This document shows positions 8,801 through 18,484 of a stretch of DNA of 18,548 nucleotides, piece after piece; within the stretch, counting starts at the first letter, position 1, and every line of letters begins with the position of its first letter. Source of the DNA: Tieghemiomyces parasiticus. Lineage: Eukaryota; Kickxellomycota; Dimargaritomycetes; Dimargaritales; Dimargaritaceae. The stretch spans positions 1 to 18,548 of the forward strand of contig JANBPT010000937.1 in NCBI GenBank assembly GCA_027575765.1, read 5' to 3'. The position numbers were made by a program, and so were the translations under genes. Below the pieces are notes generated by a model. It ran no database searches and was not told where the DNA came from. It worked only from the letters and a program-made list of their open reading frames with translations.

Positions 8801-11259
8801 ATGCAACCTCGCCGGCGTCCGAGACACCGCCGCGTCACCCACCGACCCACTCCACCCCGACGGACCGTACCATGTCGGACCGTGACCCGCGGTTCTTGGG
8901 TACCCCGGATTACTTGGCCCCTGAACTGCTACTGGGCACTGGGGACGACCACTCCGTGGACTGGTGGGCCTTCGGCGTGTGCGTATTTGAGTTCCTGACC
9001 GGGTACCCGCCCTTCACCGACGACTCCCCGGCGGCCATCTTCCGCAACATTCTTAACCACGACCTGGATTGGCCGCCTACGTTGGACCCGTCCGACCCCG
9101 CACCGTCGGCCCACTCGGGTTTGTCAACGTCCCCGCCGGCCCCCATCCCCGTCGCTAGTCCCGACGCCGGTCGAGCCCTTTCTACCGGCGGCCCGATGCC
9201 CGGCTCTTCTAAGCTCAAGGAGGAGATTAAGCCGCCCAGCAGCGGTGCGGACGATGATGATGACAGCCAACGCGGGCCCGGTTTCGCTATTGGCTCGCCC
9301 CACGATCTGGGCAACAGCGAGGGAGACGACGATGATGACGATGACGACGAAGCGTACCCTACCCCTGTCCTTAGTGACGACGCGGTCCATCTGGTCAACC
9401 ACCTGTTGGAACCCGAACCTTCGCGACGCTACGCCTTCCAGGACATTCAGGTCCATAGCTTCTTCCAGGGTGTAGACTGGGACCACATCCACGAGTCGGA
9501 AGCCCCATTCGTGCCCCAGCCGGAAGACAACCTGGATACCAGCTATTTTGAGCTGCGCAACGCCCGGCCCGACATCCAACGCCTCTCGCAAGTGAGCGCC
9601 CAAAATGTGCAGGGTGCCAGCTTCCTGGACTCCGGGGATGGGGCACATAGCGCCGGTCTGTTCCCGCTGTCCGCGTCGTATACCGACCTTAGCATACTGG
9701 GCGCCGTCCGCCCGCGGTCTCGCAAGTCATCCCTGACCGCCCGACGGCCCTCGAGCGACCCGGACACCCCGGCCTCTCCGGTCGCCGCCTCACGCCCCCT
9801 TGCGGCCGCCGTCGAGGTGACCGATGCCTACGGCCGCTCTCGCACCTCCAGTCCCGCGGTGGGGCCCGTGGGTGGTCGCCACTCTCCACACGATAGTCGT
9901 GGATCGAGCCGTAGTGTCACCCCTGCTCGCTCCACAGCGTCCTTCCAGGTTCGCCACTCGCGCTCGGGGGCCAGCCTGCGCACACCCCCCGGGTCTCCGC
10001 CCACACCTGGCGCTCTAAACGCCGGCTCCCACTCGCTGTCCCTGACTGCTGCCTTGGCTGCTGCGGGCCCAGCCGCCAGGCCTAATTCAATTCCAGCCTC
10101 CCCACTCCCGGATCTTCCTCCACTCGATGACGGATCCACAGGACGGCGGTCCGGATGGCTGCAGTCCACCCCACCTGCCTCACGTCGGCCCTCGGTGCGT
10201 CGACCCTTGCTACCCTCCCTGGTGGATCCCAACACCGCCGCTACCGCCGCCGTCCCTCCACCGGACGTGTCGTCGTCGTCCTCGGACGAATTGGGCCCGC
10301 CTGTCTTGTTAGGTGCAGACCCCGAGGGTGACGACATGGACTATCGCTCGGGTGGCGGGGACGGCTCACCGACTGACCCCAACGATCCCGCCGCTCTGCA
10401 GCCCCCCGCGCTCGGTATGGGCAAGCGTGCCTTCTCGTCAGCCCTGCGTATCTCCCCGCCCCCACCGCCTAATGACGCACAGTTTGACGCCTTTAACTAC
10501 AAGAATGTGACCCTCTTGAACGACGTCAATAAGGGCATCACGTCGGGCCCCAGCACGCCAAGCTCACCCCTAGTCGGCCCGGCTACCGCGTCCAGCCCGC
10601 TGCCGTACGCTAGCCTGCCGGCTCAGCTCGGCCGCACTCCGCTCTCCCCGGACCCCCTCGTCCCGCTACGCACTCAGAGCCTGGCCGCGGTCGAGCCGTT
10701 GCCGCCCCCGCTACCTCGTCCGGTCCACCAGCACCCCACCTCGGCGCCCACGTCGGCGGCCCAGCCCCTCTTTAGCATCCCCACCGCAGCCCCCGTGCGC
10801 AAACCCCGGCGCATGTCTGGCCTGCTGCCATCATCACTCCTCAAGTTAGTGACCCCCCACGAGGACGTCCCACCTGTCGTCGCCGCTCCGGCCTCCCCGG
10901 TACCGGCAAACCCAGCCCCGACCTTTCGACGGACTTTGAGCTCGGCCCTGCCCAACCCGTTGCCCCCGCAACCGCCCCATCTGGGACCCCCACGTGCGTT
11001 CCCTGCGCCGTCACGCCACCAGCCGACCGACCGATCACAGTCGTACGACCTGGGCACCTTCGTCCGGCAAACATCGACTAGCTCGCCTCACGCCTTTCCC
11101 CACCTGTCGGATAGCCGAACCGACACACCTAGTAGCTCCGATCACTCAGTGTCAAGCCAGACGGTCGACCAGACTATGGCCCCCAGTGGCGGCCCGCCCC
11201 CGTCTAAACGACGCGTGCACCGTTCCAAGTCCCTGCTTCACTATATCCTTCGTAACTAA
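5851..11259 (+). CDS. RIM15-like: Rim15/cek1/Greatwall-type AGC serine/threonine kinase
   Basis: Single exon, 1802 residues; start at the first ATG after a long ATG-free leader, with G at -3 and +4. Order: residues 1-430 disordered, Pro/Ser/Arg-rich; a C2HC finger (C440-x2-C443-x11-H455-x3-C459) as in Rim15/cek1; a helical region at about 460-585; a Pro-rich linker; and a kinase domain from about 800 to 1210. Catalytic elements are all present: RGAFGKV loop (809-815), K830, E849, HRDLKPDN (922-929, D924), DFG (942-944) and GTPDYLAPE (1017-1025). The insert between DFG and GTPDY is only about 65 residues. A second, unusual insert of about 97 residues (1077-1173) holds two Asp runs. An AGC tail follows ([14 protein letters not shown], 1220-1233), then 570 disordered residues with one conserved-looking motif, [14 protein letters not shown] (1545-1558). 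I see no PAS domain and no C-terminal receiver domain. Five RRxS sites (S55, S292, S1301, S1448, S1656) suit PKA control. In known fungi this kinase acts below TOR and PKA and, through endosulfines, inhibits PP2A-B55 at quiescence; that role is inferred here. It is less likely to be a MAST kinase because no PDZ domain is seen. Confidence 0.9.
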   Translation: MDPPATPPQSSSSSPPQRSAGPGSVPTHRSPCPPFPSPVANASTSSSPGILRRQSLQPVALGPPLASPTAFRAPLSPLGWPGKPLLRQMSADAATPIPSPVRSDTPQSLLRRDNRPRPTAAVSGKSPAENIRLSPFQVVYPHSRPPPPTERSYSLDEDRPTARNGAPFHGPREHLRPVRSFLKTLKSSLQINPAHRRPGSSRSSSSNTPQSPLVPFPPKHGFAPPSPSTAHTNLTRRAHSRTASSAKSSVHSLPQAISDRSSVDTGRHPPLSALPRTHPPRPPSPVDPRRRSQGEAAARERSHTMSPDPNNSYFPPWATTRLSRPTSAHPEPSGEARGTVAFHSAPATGKPASALRPLSVIQPKEQLKQQRKRMSLQPALAAAAAAAGSGDALPRDLASSLDTASLTTGSWAPPGDHARNRAQRNLEISTELVDPHLVLCRICETHVPRQDLEMHSEHCAITQEYQFHLHACNRKLRRFLAAAEARHADLVHARRPDPPAQHAIALVAHVAERLLRIDGSPLHYAVRKFRKYDAELGALVAPSAGTPDPETLFLAHRVLGLLREKQASLDAYDQRLRTWSSPSSSGVHSPASPSHLTLPPGRKHPLAPSTPAAPPPSAACPSSTQPSSSQTNSNTNSTRATHPPSSASLSSGGPGAWLKRRKTGNGTDSTHFSESSLAATGDSPPLHSPDTAPGPRSSRAHQSSFSAGSAGSSKVMSLFAAMFRSGFRKTSNPGSTMAPPPPTALHSAVSTVNSPAVPTLPTSPTLQHYNLGGTSALPPPPALPPPPPTAGPLHLPSIRDFELLKQISRGAFGKVYLCRKKTTGDLFAIKMLKKADMIRKNMVAQALTERKVLSLMRTPYVVKLYYAFHSTEYLYLVMEYLIGGDLGSLVQGMGGFAPAMARFYAAETALALHYLHTNGIIHRDLKPDNILIDGRGHVKLTDFGLSQIRVKGADPRLLAAPTAGRAYEAGNGASSVPSWLALANATSPASETPPRHPPTHSTPTDRTMSDRDPRFLGTPDYLAPELLLGTGDDHSVDWWAFGVCVFEFLTGYPPFTDDSPAAIFRNILNHDLDWPPTLDPSDPAPSAHSGLSTSPPAPIPVASPDAGRALSTGGPMPGSSKLKEEIKPPSSGADDDDDSQRGPGFAIGSPHDLGNSEGDDDDDDDDEAYPTPVLSDDAVHLVNHLLEPEPSRRYAFQDIQVHSFFQGVDWDHIHESEAPFVPQPEDNLDTSYFELRNARPDIQRLSQVSAQNVQGASFLDSGDGAHSAGLFPLSASYTDLSILGAVRPRSRKSSLTARRPSSDPDTPASPVAASRPLAAAVEVTDAYGRSRTSSPAVGPVGGRHSPHDSRGSSRSVTPARSTASFQVRHSRSGASLRTPPGSPPTPGALNAGSHSLSLTAALAAAGPAARPNSIPASPLPDLPPLDDGSTGRRSGWLQSTPPASRRPSVRRPLLPSLVDPNTAATAAVPPPDVSSSSSDELGPPVLLGADPEGDDMDYRSGGGDGSPTDPNDPAALQPPALGMGKRAFSSALRISPPPPPNDAQFDAFNYKNVTLLNDVNKGITSGPSTPSSPLVGPATASSPLPYASLPAQLGRTPLSPDPLVPLRTQSLAAVEPLPPPLPRPVHQHPTSAPTSAAQPLFSIPTAAPVRKPRRMSGLLPSSLLKLVTPHEDVPPVVAAPASPVPANPAPTFRRTLSSALPNPLPPQPPHLGPPRAFPAPSRHQPTDRSQSYDLGTFVRQTSTSSPHAFPHLSDSRTDTPSSSDHSVSSQTVDQTMAPSGGPPPSKRRVHRSKSLLHYILRN
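9250..9351 (+). repeat. Acidic GAY-codon runs inside the kinase insert
   Basis: GAC/GAT codons encode five Asp at 9250-9264 and eight Asp at 9325-9348 followed by Glu. They lie in the extra insert between the WPP segment (residue 1074-1076) and the [16 protein letters not shown] segment of the kinase domain. Mixed GAC and GAT codons argue against a very recent single-triplet expansion. Confidence 0.85.
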
Positions 11260-11831
11260 CGCCGTCCTCCTCTGCCCTCTCTGCGCCCATTGGTTTATGC
11301 GGTCCTTGGACCCTTCGATTCTCACCCAGGGCCCACGATGGCGCGGATGAGGAGACGTCGTTCTGGGGTTTTGATGATTGTACGATAATTTACCACTCTG
11401 CTTTTCTACTTCCTTTGCCTCGATAACACCTACGGTATCACTCCTTCTTCTCCCCCCCCCTCTCTCTCCCAGGCGCTTTTATCACCCGTCGCGATCTACA
11501 CACTTCCATCTTGTTTTTGCGAATTCGATTTGACCCACCTCTTATTTTCCCACTTACCACTAACTCTGACATCCATCTCCCTCCATCAAGCCTTTTGGGC
11601 TATATAAACTGTGGTATTGTAATCAGAGGGAAGGCCTTGGGTGGCTTGGCGATAACAGAAAACACTTCGGGATTTCTAACCAACGGCGGAAGGGCTGACC
11701 AAGCACGCCCATCCACCAACGCCGCCAACATAGCCTTACCCCAAGGCTGAGGACCAACATCACGTTATTGCGTTCAACCTATATTAAAGGGTTAAGTGGC
11801 GGGCCTCCTGTGGTTCGTTGTCTTCGCAACT

Positions 11832-11837
11832 AATAAA
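11832..11837 (+). terminator. Candidate poly(A) signal AATAAA
   Basis: The first canonical AATAAA after the kinase stop codon lies 573 nt downstream. It would give a long 3' UTR. The distance makes the link to this transcript tentative, and a non-canonical earlier site is possible. Confidence 0.4.
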
Positions 11838-13190
11838 CGTCCCTTTTCTCTGTATTGCCTAACTTCGATTCTGCCCTGGATTTTTGACCCACTCGCCACC
11901 TTCGGTCACACTAGATTATAACTATTACTACTATTTGCTAACGAATTTGCGCCATGCGATGATGAGTATCACGCCACCCGTGTGTAGTATTTGTGGCGTT
12001 TGTCCCGTGAATTTGCGTTTCGATGGAGGTCAATTTTGCGTTTAAAGAGCCTAGCCATTTCCGTGTGTGTTTGCATTGATGGAGCTATGACAAAGTGAGA
12101 ATATTAGCAGAATGGCAGAAGGTCGAGCCTATTAGTACGCTGTTTTACAGCAGGCAGCAGTAATTCCGTCCATTTCTTAGATGAGGCTTCTCTGCCCAGC
12201 CGACTCGCCTCTAGGGTGCCTCCCCTCCATTGCATCGCATGGAGAGTGGCCCGAGTGGCTTTACTTTTGTCACATCTTAGCGCTGCGATAACAGGGCCGG
12301 AAAGTTCAGTATGGACCTGGTGGGAAACTGCCTTTGTGCTTGGCACTTCACTCGCGGCTTTTAGTCAGCAGTAGTAGTGGCCTTGCGCTTTGCAGTCTTG
12401 GAAGGTGCTAGACCACCACAACCACCATCCCGGACATTTTATACACTGAAACTGCTCCAGAATCTCACCGTTGGCCCGGAGGCTCAAGAGGATGGTAGTG
12501 TAGTAAATACACGGGGGTTGGGGATACGATATAAAAGTAGAGGGTGATATAGCAGTCTCTCATTTAATGAGGTGGTCGGTAAACAGATACTATATATCCC
12601 TTCCGGCCTTGACTTCCAACCGTTGTTGTGAAGTGACAACAGCGATGAATACATCATAGGAAAGCAGCAGGGAAAAATACAGCATGAAGGAGATGAGAGG
12701 ATAGTGAAGCATGCTATCCTAAGCAAGATGCATCGTAGGATAATGCATCAAACGGTGCAGGCGAATTCGATGGACTCAGCTTATCGTTATCGTTCCGAAT
12801 CCAGGGGAGAGGTCGCTGTTAAGGTTGCGATCATAGGTTGGCGATTATTCCGACCACGATCATTATCAATGGTGGTGAATGATATCCCCCATCAGTTATC
12901 AGCCCAGTCATCAATGGCATTGACCTCGGCTGGTATGGCAAGTAGCGTCTACCTGGCACTGTCAGTGCAGCTCGAGGACTTGGCGTCAGCAACAACAGGC
13001 GCAAGGCAGGACCCAACCGTTCTGGCGCAAAATGCGACGATGCATACCGGCTGGCCACAGCCCGTGCAAACAACGCGTCACCCCAAGCACACCGTTAGCG
13101 AGTGGGTAGCACATAATTCCCATCTCAGCAGGCACAACAATAAATCTGCTGGTATGCGAACACCTCTGCAAACTACAATAGGTACCGGAC

Positions 13191-13206
13191 AGAACCGGCC
13201 GGTTCT
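13191..13206. repeat. Perfect 16-bp palindrome
   Basis: AGAACCGG is followed directly by its reverse complement CCGGTTCT, with no spacer. It lies in otherwise undistinguished non-coding DNA, about 560 nt past the GT25 stop codon. Spacerless palindromes of this length suit a dimeric DNA-binding protein site, but no factor can be named. Confidence 0.75.
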
Positions 13207-13701
13207 AGGTAGGAGGGTGTAAAGCGCACGTGGCGCCCCAGATGCTTGCTAAATCAGAAAATGGAGGATTGTTAAATAACCGTTCCCACTCTCCCTACCA
13301 AGGATACCGTTCGAAGAGCACATATGAAACGGCTGCCTTCATACATAAAGTAGTGACGGACGATCGACCAAGTTTCGCTGTCCATCCTTGTCAGTGGTAG
13401 GCTAGTGACGAAGAAGGCTCATTTGGGGAGGTGAAATGCCGAATACATGGGGGGACGGTTCCCATTGATCCCCCCTCCTCCCCCTCTTTCCAAAACCTTC
13501 TTATTATGGCTTCCTGGCCGTCACAGGTTGTGCTATCAAGCTGGTGAAAACATGAATTGCTAAAAATACGCTGCAATAGCGACAGCGGCTCGCCATCAGA
13601 ACTTAATTGGGTCTGTCGTCGCCTTACCATCGCCCATTGTTCCCCTTTTTCCCACTGCTGCACATCCAATGTGCTTAGAGTCGGGTAAGATTAGGTACTT
13701 C

Positions 13702-13707
13702 TTTATT
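13702..13707 (-). terminator. Poly(A) signal of the GT25 gene
   Basis: TTTATT on the plus strand reads AATAAA on the minus strand, 56 nt after the stop codon of the GT25 gene. Spacing and strand fit well. Confidence 0.65.
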
Positions 13708-13762
13708 TGCGGTACATGAAAAAAGGGCCATAGCCGGACACGCCTGGCAAAGAATTCCCTGT

Positions 13763-14764
13763 TTACTTATTGCTGGCTTTCGAAGCCTTGAGCATTAGAG
13801 CCAGGTGTTTACGTCCTGAATAAGCAAGGTTGCCACCGGTCATTCCGTTGTTTCCATCAGTGTTAATATCTGACGTGTCCCCGTCGAAATGGGACTGTAC
13901 AATGAGCGGCGGACTAGCGATTAAAACATCGATCTTATGCTGGTCTTTGAGGGAGTTGATGGTAAGGTCGATGGGGCCGTTCAACTTGGCCAGTTCCTTT
14001 AGCAGCTTCCCCGCGCCGGCCTTGCTGACGGCGTAGCCGTGGGTACATACCGGATACTTGGCGAGGTAGAGGTGGGCGTCAGCGTCGAGTAGCTTATCGG
14101 CTTTCCCTTCAAATCCGCTGCAGTGGCCGAGGTAGAGCATGTCCCAGGCGTGGCTGCGGGCGGCGTCCAGGAGCCGGGCGGCTTCGTCGTGAATGAGGTA
14201 GCTGATATCGACGTCGTCCTCTAGAATCAAGGCGGAATGGATGCTCGGGTTATCGACCACCATCTGGTAGATATGCATATGGCTCTGCCAGCAGGCTATC
14301 TGGGCGGGGCGGAGCGAGCCGCCGGCGCCGGGCACGGGGTGGGCCAGGACGTAGTCCTTGTCGGTGGCGGGGACGACGGTCAAGTTCAGGTGTAGAAAAT
14401 CCGCCAAGTCCTGCATGGATTGGCGCCGATCGGTGCGCTGGGCCAGATTGAGCATGAAGATCTGGTCGAATCCCAGGTTACTGGGCGGGAGTGATGGCGC
14501 CGGGCTAACTTTGCTGGGCAACGGGGCAGGTGATGTGGCGTTGGCGGCGGGCCGCAGAGGGCCGGCAGCAGTGGTGGCCACAGGGGCTGACCGGCCGGTC
14601 AGAAATGTAGCGGCCACAATGCAGAGACAACCGAAGGCCAATAAGGCCAGTAGGGCGCCAAGATAACGGGCACGGCGGCTCTTGGTGGGTGGCATACTTG
14701 GGGTCACAAAATCGTCACCATGGGGGGCTGTTGACCCGACCAGCGAATAAGAGTCGGAACGCAT
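13763..14764 (-). CDS. GT25-family glycosyltransferase, type II membrane protein
   Basis: Single exon, 333 residues, ATG at 14764 and TAA ending at 13763. The N-terminus (1-33) is cytosolic and ends in basic KSRRAR. A membrane span at about 34-55 (LGALLALLAFGCLCIVAATF) acts as signal anchor, followed by a Pro/Ala/Ser stem to about residue 95. The catalytic region has the GT25 (LPS glycosyltransferase family) marks in order: FMLNLAQRTDRRQSM (103-117), RPAQIACWQSHMHIY (152-166), ALILEDDVDI (178-187) with the acidic EDD expected to hold metal and nucleotide sugar, LGHCSG (212-217) and THGYAVSKAGAGKLL (241-255). It ends with an SDI-containing segment (298-300). NxT sites lie at N75 and N127. Known family members transfer galactose or other sugars from nucleotide sugars; fungal acceptors are unknown to me, so the sugar and target stay open. 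The layout suits a Golgi enzyme modifying secreted proteins or wall glycans. The start context is only fair (A at -3, C at +4), but this ATG gives the complete anchor. Confidence 0.85.
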   Translation of the reverse strand: MRSDSYSLVGSTAPHGDDFVTPSMPPTKSRRARYLGALLALLAFGCLCIVAATFLTGRSAPVATTAAGPLRPAANATSPAPLPSKVSPAPSLPPSNLGFDQIFMLNLAQRTDRRQSMQDLADFLHLNLTVVPATDKDYVLAHPVPGAGGSLRPAQIACWQSHMHIYQMVVDNPSIHSALILEDDVDISYLIHDEAARLLDAARSHAWDMLYLGHCSGFEGKADKLLDADAHLYLAKYPVCTHGYAVSKAGAGKLLKELAKLNGPIDLTINSLKDQHKIDVLIASPPLIVQSHFDGDTSDINTDGNNGMTGGNLAYSGRKHLALMLKASKASNK

Positions 14765-16640
14765 AGTGGCTACTGGAGGGGCTTAGAAAATTAAGGTCAG
14801 AACGTTGGAGTTGTACAGGGAACGGTGCTACGCGGGAGATACAGGGGGGGACTAAGGAGGGGGTATGCGTGATGCCTTGAAATACCCGAGAAGACTAAGA
14901 TTGGAGGAGTCAGTATACCTTGTGGAACACACCACAGACCTTAGCGGGAAAAAATTAAGCAAGCGCAGAGGGACGTAGAAGAGATGCGGGGCAAAGTGAT
15001 AGATGGGGAACAATAGGGACGGAGGTGGTTGGCTCGGCGTTAAATAGTTCTGATGAAAGCCGTACTCGGCCAATCTTGCCAGAAGAAGGAACGCCTTTGC
15101 AGGCAAGGAAGGGGGAAGCGGCTGGGGGTGAACAATGCACAGTAGCCGGTCACCTGCTAAAGCCAATGGCGATTAAGAAGGAGTAGCGAATGGATGGTGG
15201 AAAAATGCACGCCGGATTAATGGCTGCCCCGTAGATAACGTTACTCCCTCTTGCACCTGCATTCACTGGCCGCTACAGAGGGAAAGCCCAGCGGCCTAGG
15301 TTACAGCCGCCAATCACCACGAGCGGGGGGTGGCCGCTGCCTAACGCTGTTAGGTGGGAAACCGCAGGGGTCCCAAGCAAGAGCCCTAACAGGCCATCCA
15401 TACGGGAGTGGCGGTTGCAGCGCCAGCCACGTCCGCCAGAAAAGCAGAGAAAATGGGCGGAGACAAGCGCGTCTCCCTCTGCTTACATACACCACAACAT
15501 GAGTCCATACAAGTAGCGAAGCCATCGTGCAGGACGATTCCCATCACACGCTCTGATGGAAGGCTCATGTATACAAGCCTCCGTCAGTCAATCAAGCAGC
15601 TCCATCACAGTCGTCCGTCCGCAGGCAAGCTAGCAAAGCAGTGGCCACCAACTTCCATTACGCCAATCCTTTTCAACGACCGGCCATGGTCACCCCCGCA
15701 CCTCCGCAGCGGACAACGGCCAGATTAGGGAAGTGCTGGCCCGCCCGCCGTCTATCTTAAAATAACAAGGGCCGTACTTCGTGCCAGGCGGCTGTACCGC
15801 ACCGTTAATGGGAACGCGGCCAACACGCGGGATCGGCAATATCGATAACATCATCATGGGGCCGACGGAGAGGGGAAGGTGGCGGACATGATGCAACAGT
15901 CATACCGCTTCTCCCAGCTAAAGTTTCCCGCCTCGCCGAACATGTTACGCCAGGCAGATCCCCTGGGGTGCTTCTTTAACCCCGTGAGACTCAGCATTTC
16001 CAACCCAGGTATCAAGCTGTACCCATAAAGGCTTTGCCTCAGCCTTAGCAGTGCACTTGTGGCGTGCTCTCCTCGTGTCTCGAGTCAGGCGAAAGTCATC
16101 CAATAGTCTAATCCCAAGACGCTTATCGGACTGGATGAGAAAATTTCGCGAGGGAGGGCGCTGGCTTTTTGATCGAGGAAGTAGATTCTATCCTCGCAAG
16201 TGTTTGTCTGCAAAAGACCCTTTCTAGACAGCCGCCGTACCTTGTTAGTTGTATCCGTATTATTTGACCCAGCGGCCTCACTCTACCCTTCCGCCCACAT
16301 GACGCCACCGGCCACGCCCCACTTGTGAGATACCATCCCTTACAGCATCCAGCGAGGGGTCGATATCGACTTAGCGTTTAGTGCCCTGCCAGTTTAAGTG
16401 GGAGTATATGTCCATTACGTAGATGTGAAGGCAGGGGAGAGGGCGACCAAGTGAATGGCTTACCTGGCCTACAAAGTAACTGAATCCCTATCCACCGTCG
16501 GCCAATTGACCATTGGTGGGATTGATACCAGGCTGCGCACAATATGCCGGTCATCACTTCAGGTGCATCTCACTCGGCGGTTTGACAGGGGGCCACTCGG
16601 GCCGACAGAATCCGAAAATTCAACCAGCTGAATCGACAGG
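14765..16640. other. Upstream region of the GT25 gene and non-coding DNA
   Basis: The first ~400 nt, read on the minus strand, are pyrimidine-rich and probably hold the GT25 promoter and leader. A minus-strand frame at 14852-15166 has no family-like content and is best read as that leader. From about 15200 to 16640 the DNA is mixed (roughly 50-60% GC by hand count of sample lines) with only short, conflicting frames on both strands. Small inverted repeats occur, such as CCTAAC-GCT-GTTAGG at 15340-15354 and the 12-bp palindrome GTCGATATCGAC at 16359-16370. No tRNA, rRNA or transposase was recognised. Confidence 0.5.
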
Positions 16641-18102
16641 AGGCCAAATATTAATGGTGCATCCGTTCTAATCAATTTTACAATTAAAGCCGCCTGGTAA
16701 TGTTTAAAATAGTTAGCTCCGGTACATGACATTATTATTCATAGTAGTTACGAAATTATTGTTTTAGTCAAGCGAAACCCTAGCAGGTCAAGGTTATAAA
16801 TATAACAAAGTGGTAGGGCTTAGAATAATAGAAGCGTGAAATGGTATTGTGATTAATATGAAATTATATTTTAATAGACTGGTGGATCACGAATGCACTG
16901 TGGTTGATCTGAGTTTGTTCAGGAGGAGTGGTGGAAGGTACCAGTGGAGGTCCCTTCAACACAAATTGTTAAGCATATCATTCTACACAGGCTGGTGCTC
17001 TTCACAAAACAGGCCAGCACACATTATAGAGACATTGGGGGTTATGCAGTCAGAGGTGGGGATTCTGAAAAGCCAATCAAAAGTTAATATAGACAACTAT
17101 CCACAGAGGCGCGCCAATAAAACCGGGAAAGATAAAAATAGCTGCATATATTATTGGTTAACATTAATGGATCATGAATAAAGTTTACTAGTTAACAATA
17201 TAAAGCATGCAGAAAATGATTAGAAAAAGCTGCTAGTTATTGTCTTGGGTATAAGGATCTAGATTAAATAGTCCGTGGTGCATAAATGATGTGCATGTGG
17301 TGATTGGGAGCCACCGCATTAGATTATCCCAAGGTAAAGTCCAAGTCTGCTATTTCAGAACCATAAATTCTGATAGTAGAATAGTCCTTTTGGTATGGTA
17401 TTAGCCTTTGACCTAGTATCAGCACAGTGCACAGCTTTTGGATGCTGCCTGTGAGCAGCCCCTCCTTTTGAAACTCCTTCTTGAGGTCTCCTCACTGGGT
17501 TCCATCATTGCTGTTTTCTAATTATAATCATGACTTCCTGTAAACCTTCAAGAATGACAGCCAGGGTCAGCATTACAAAACATTGTGATGTTAGGCCTTG
17601 GAATGAGGTGCAGATTGCTAGACGACCTAGGACTCAGCAATGACTGGGTGGTACAGGACAATGGTCTACACCCAGCAGCACAAAAATTAGAGAAATCAGG
17701 GATATGTACTTTTTTATTATATTCCTTTATTGATTCAGATATAGTTGGGATGCCATTGTGGTCCCATACTATTTACATTTACACAAGACAGAAACACAAC
17801 TAACTCCTAAGCCCTTACTTACTAGCATGAGCTTGCTATCTATATTCTAGTGCAGGGGAGAATCTGCATCCCCCTGCATAATGCGGGCAATCTTAAACCT
17901 TAATCCTGGCCTTTACCCCAGAGTAGTTCTATTCATTGTTGACATTCCGGGGTATCAGTGCATCCACTAGATCCCTTCAAGAGGCACAGCCAGTGTCTGT
18001 ACCACATAACTGTTGTGCATGGGGGTCTAAAATCTCCCTTTCCATTTGATACAATTAGTTTTGGTGAATTGATTTTACTTTCGTTTATCAGGTTTGAACA
18101 GC

Positions 18103-18155
18103 CCTTTGACTCTAATGCCAAGTGATAGATACCAGACCTATCACTTTGTCAAAGG
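18103..18155. repeat. Nested inverted repeat (two-part stem)
   Basis: CCTTTGAC (18103-18110) pairs with GTCAAAGG (18148-18155). Inside it AAGTGATAG (18120-18128) pairs with CTATCACTT (18138-18146) around a 9-nt loop. The two perfect arms (8 and 9 bp) are separated by 9 nt on one side and 1 nt on the other, so they could form one long hairpin with a bulge. Confidence 0.7.
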
Positions 18156-18456
18156 AGCCTTTACTAGCTCTTTCATTCTTGTCCGCCAATTAAGCTTCTA
18201 TTTTTCGAATATAAAAGGCATGAACCTTGCATTAAAATAAACAATAGCACGAATATCACCTTCCTAATTTTTGACCAAATTCGACACATTGTTTAATAAT
18301 CTTCAATTGTTACAACGTACTTGACAGGGTGAAGTGCCATTTTTCACAAATGTAATAGGGTTTGTAGGTTAATAAAAGTAGTATGTATTAATACGTTGGT
18401 TACAAGGTTGAGGGGGATTCGTGTTGAGAGCAGGGAACTTCCGGAATATATTGGAG

Positions 18457-18484
18457 GCTGACCTGGCCAGATGGCCAGGTCAGC
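18457..18484. repeat. Perfect 12-bp-arm hairpin, 4-nt loop
   Basis: GCTGACCTGGCC (18457-18468) and GGCCAGGTCAGC (18473-18484) are exact reverse complements around AGAT. The arms are GC-rich (9 of 12) inside AT-rich DNA, which makes the hairpin stand out. It may be part of a mobile-element end, but no CTRR-type Helitron terminus follows it closely on either strand. Confidence 0.8.

Larger units (their letters stand above)
11260..13701. other. 3' flank of the kinase gene and long non-coding region
   Basis: A pyrimidine-rich 3' UTR probably reaches the AATAAA at 11832. Beyond that GC content drops and no family-like ORF appears. The longest frame, 12704-13222 plus (172 codons, no ATG before 12728), has balanced third positions unlike the strongly GC-ending codons of the kinase gene and has overlapping minus-strand frames; I do not call it. 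A CTATATAAAC (TATA-like) site lies near 11599-11608 with no gene placed to use it. An ATGATGA near 11959-11965 resembles a snoRNA C box, but I saw no D box within 150 nt. Confidence 0.5.

Noticed and set aside
9124..9648. 174-codon minus-strand frame inside the kinase gene
   Set aside because: It is antisense to a well-supported kinase domain; its acidic-codon region reads as Val/Ile runs on the reverse strand and is a shadow.
11959..11965. ATGATGA resembling a C/D snoRNA C box
   Set aside because: No CTGA D box was found in the following ~150 nt and there is no terminal stem.
14852..15166. Minus-strand 104-codon frame upstream of GT25
   Set aside because: It ends before the GT25 ATG, shows no family motif, and its pyrimidine-rich sequence fits a promoter/leader. 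The GT25 protein already has a complete N-terminal anchor.
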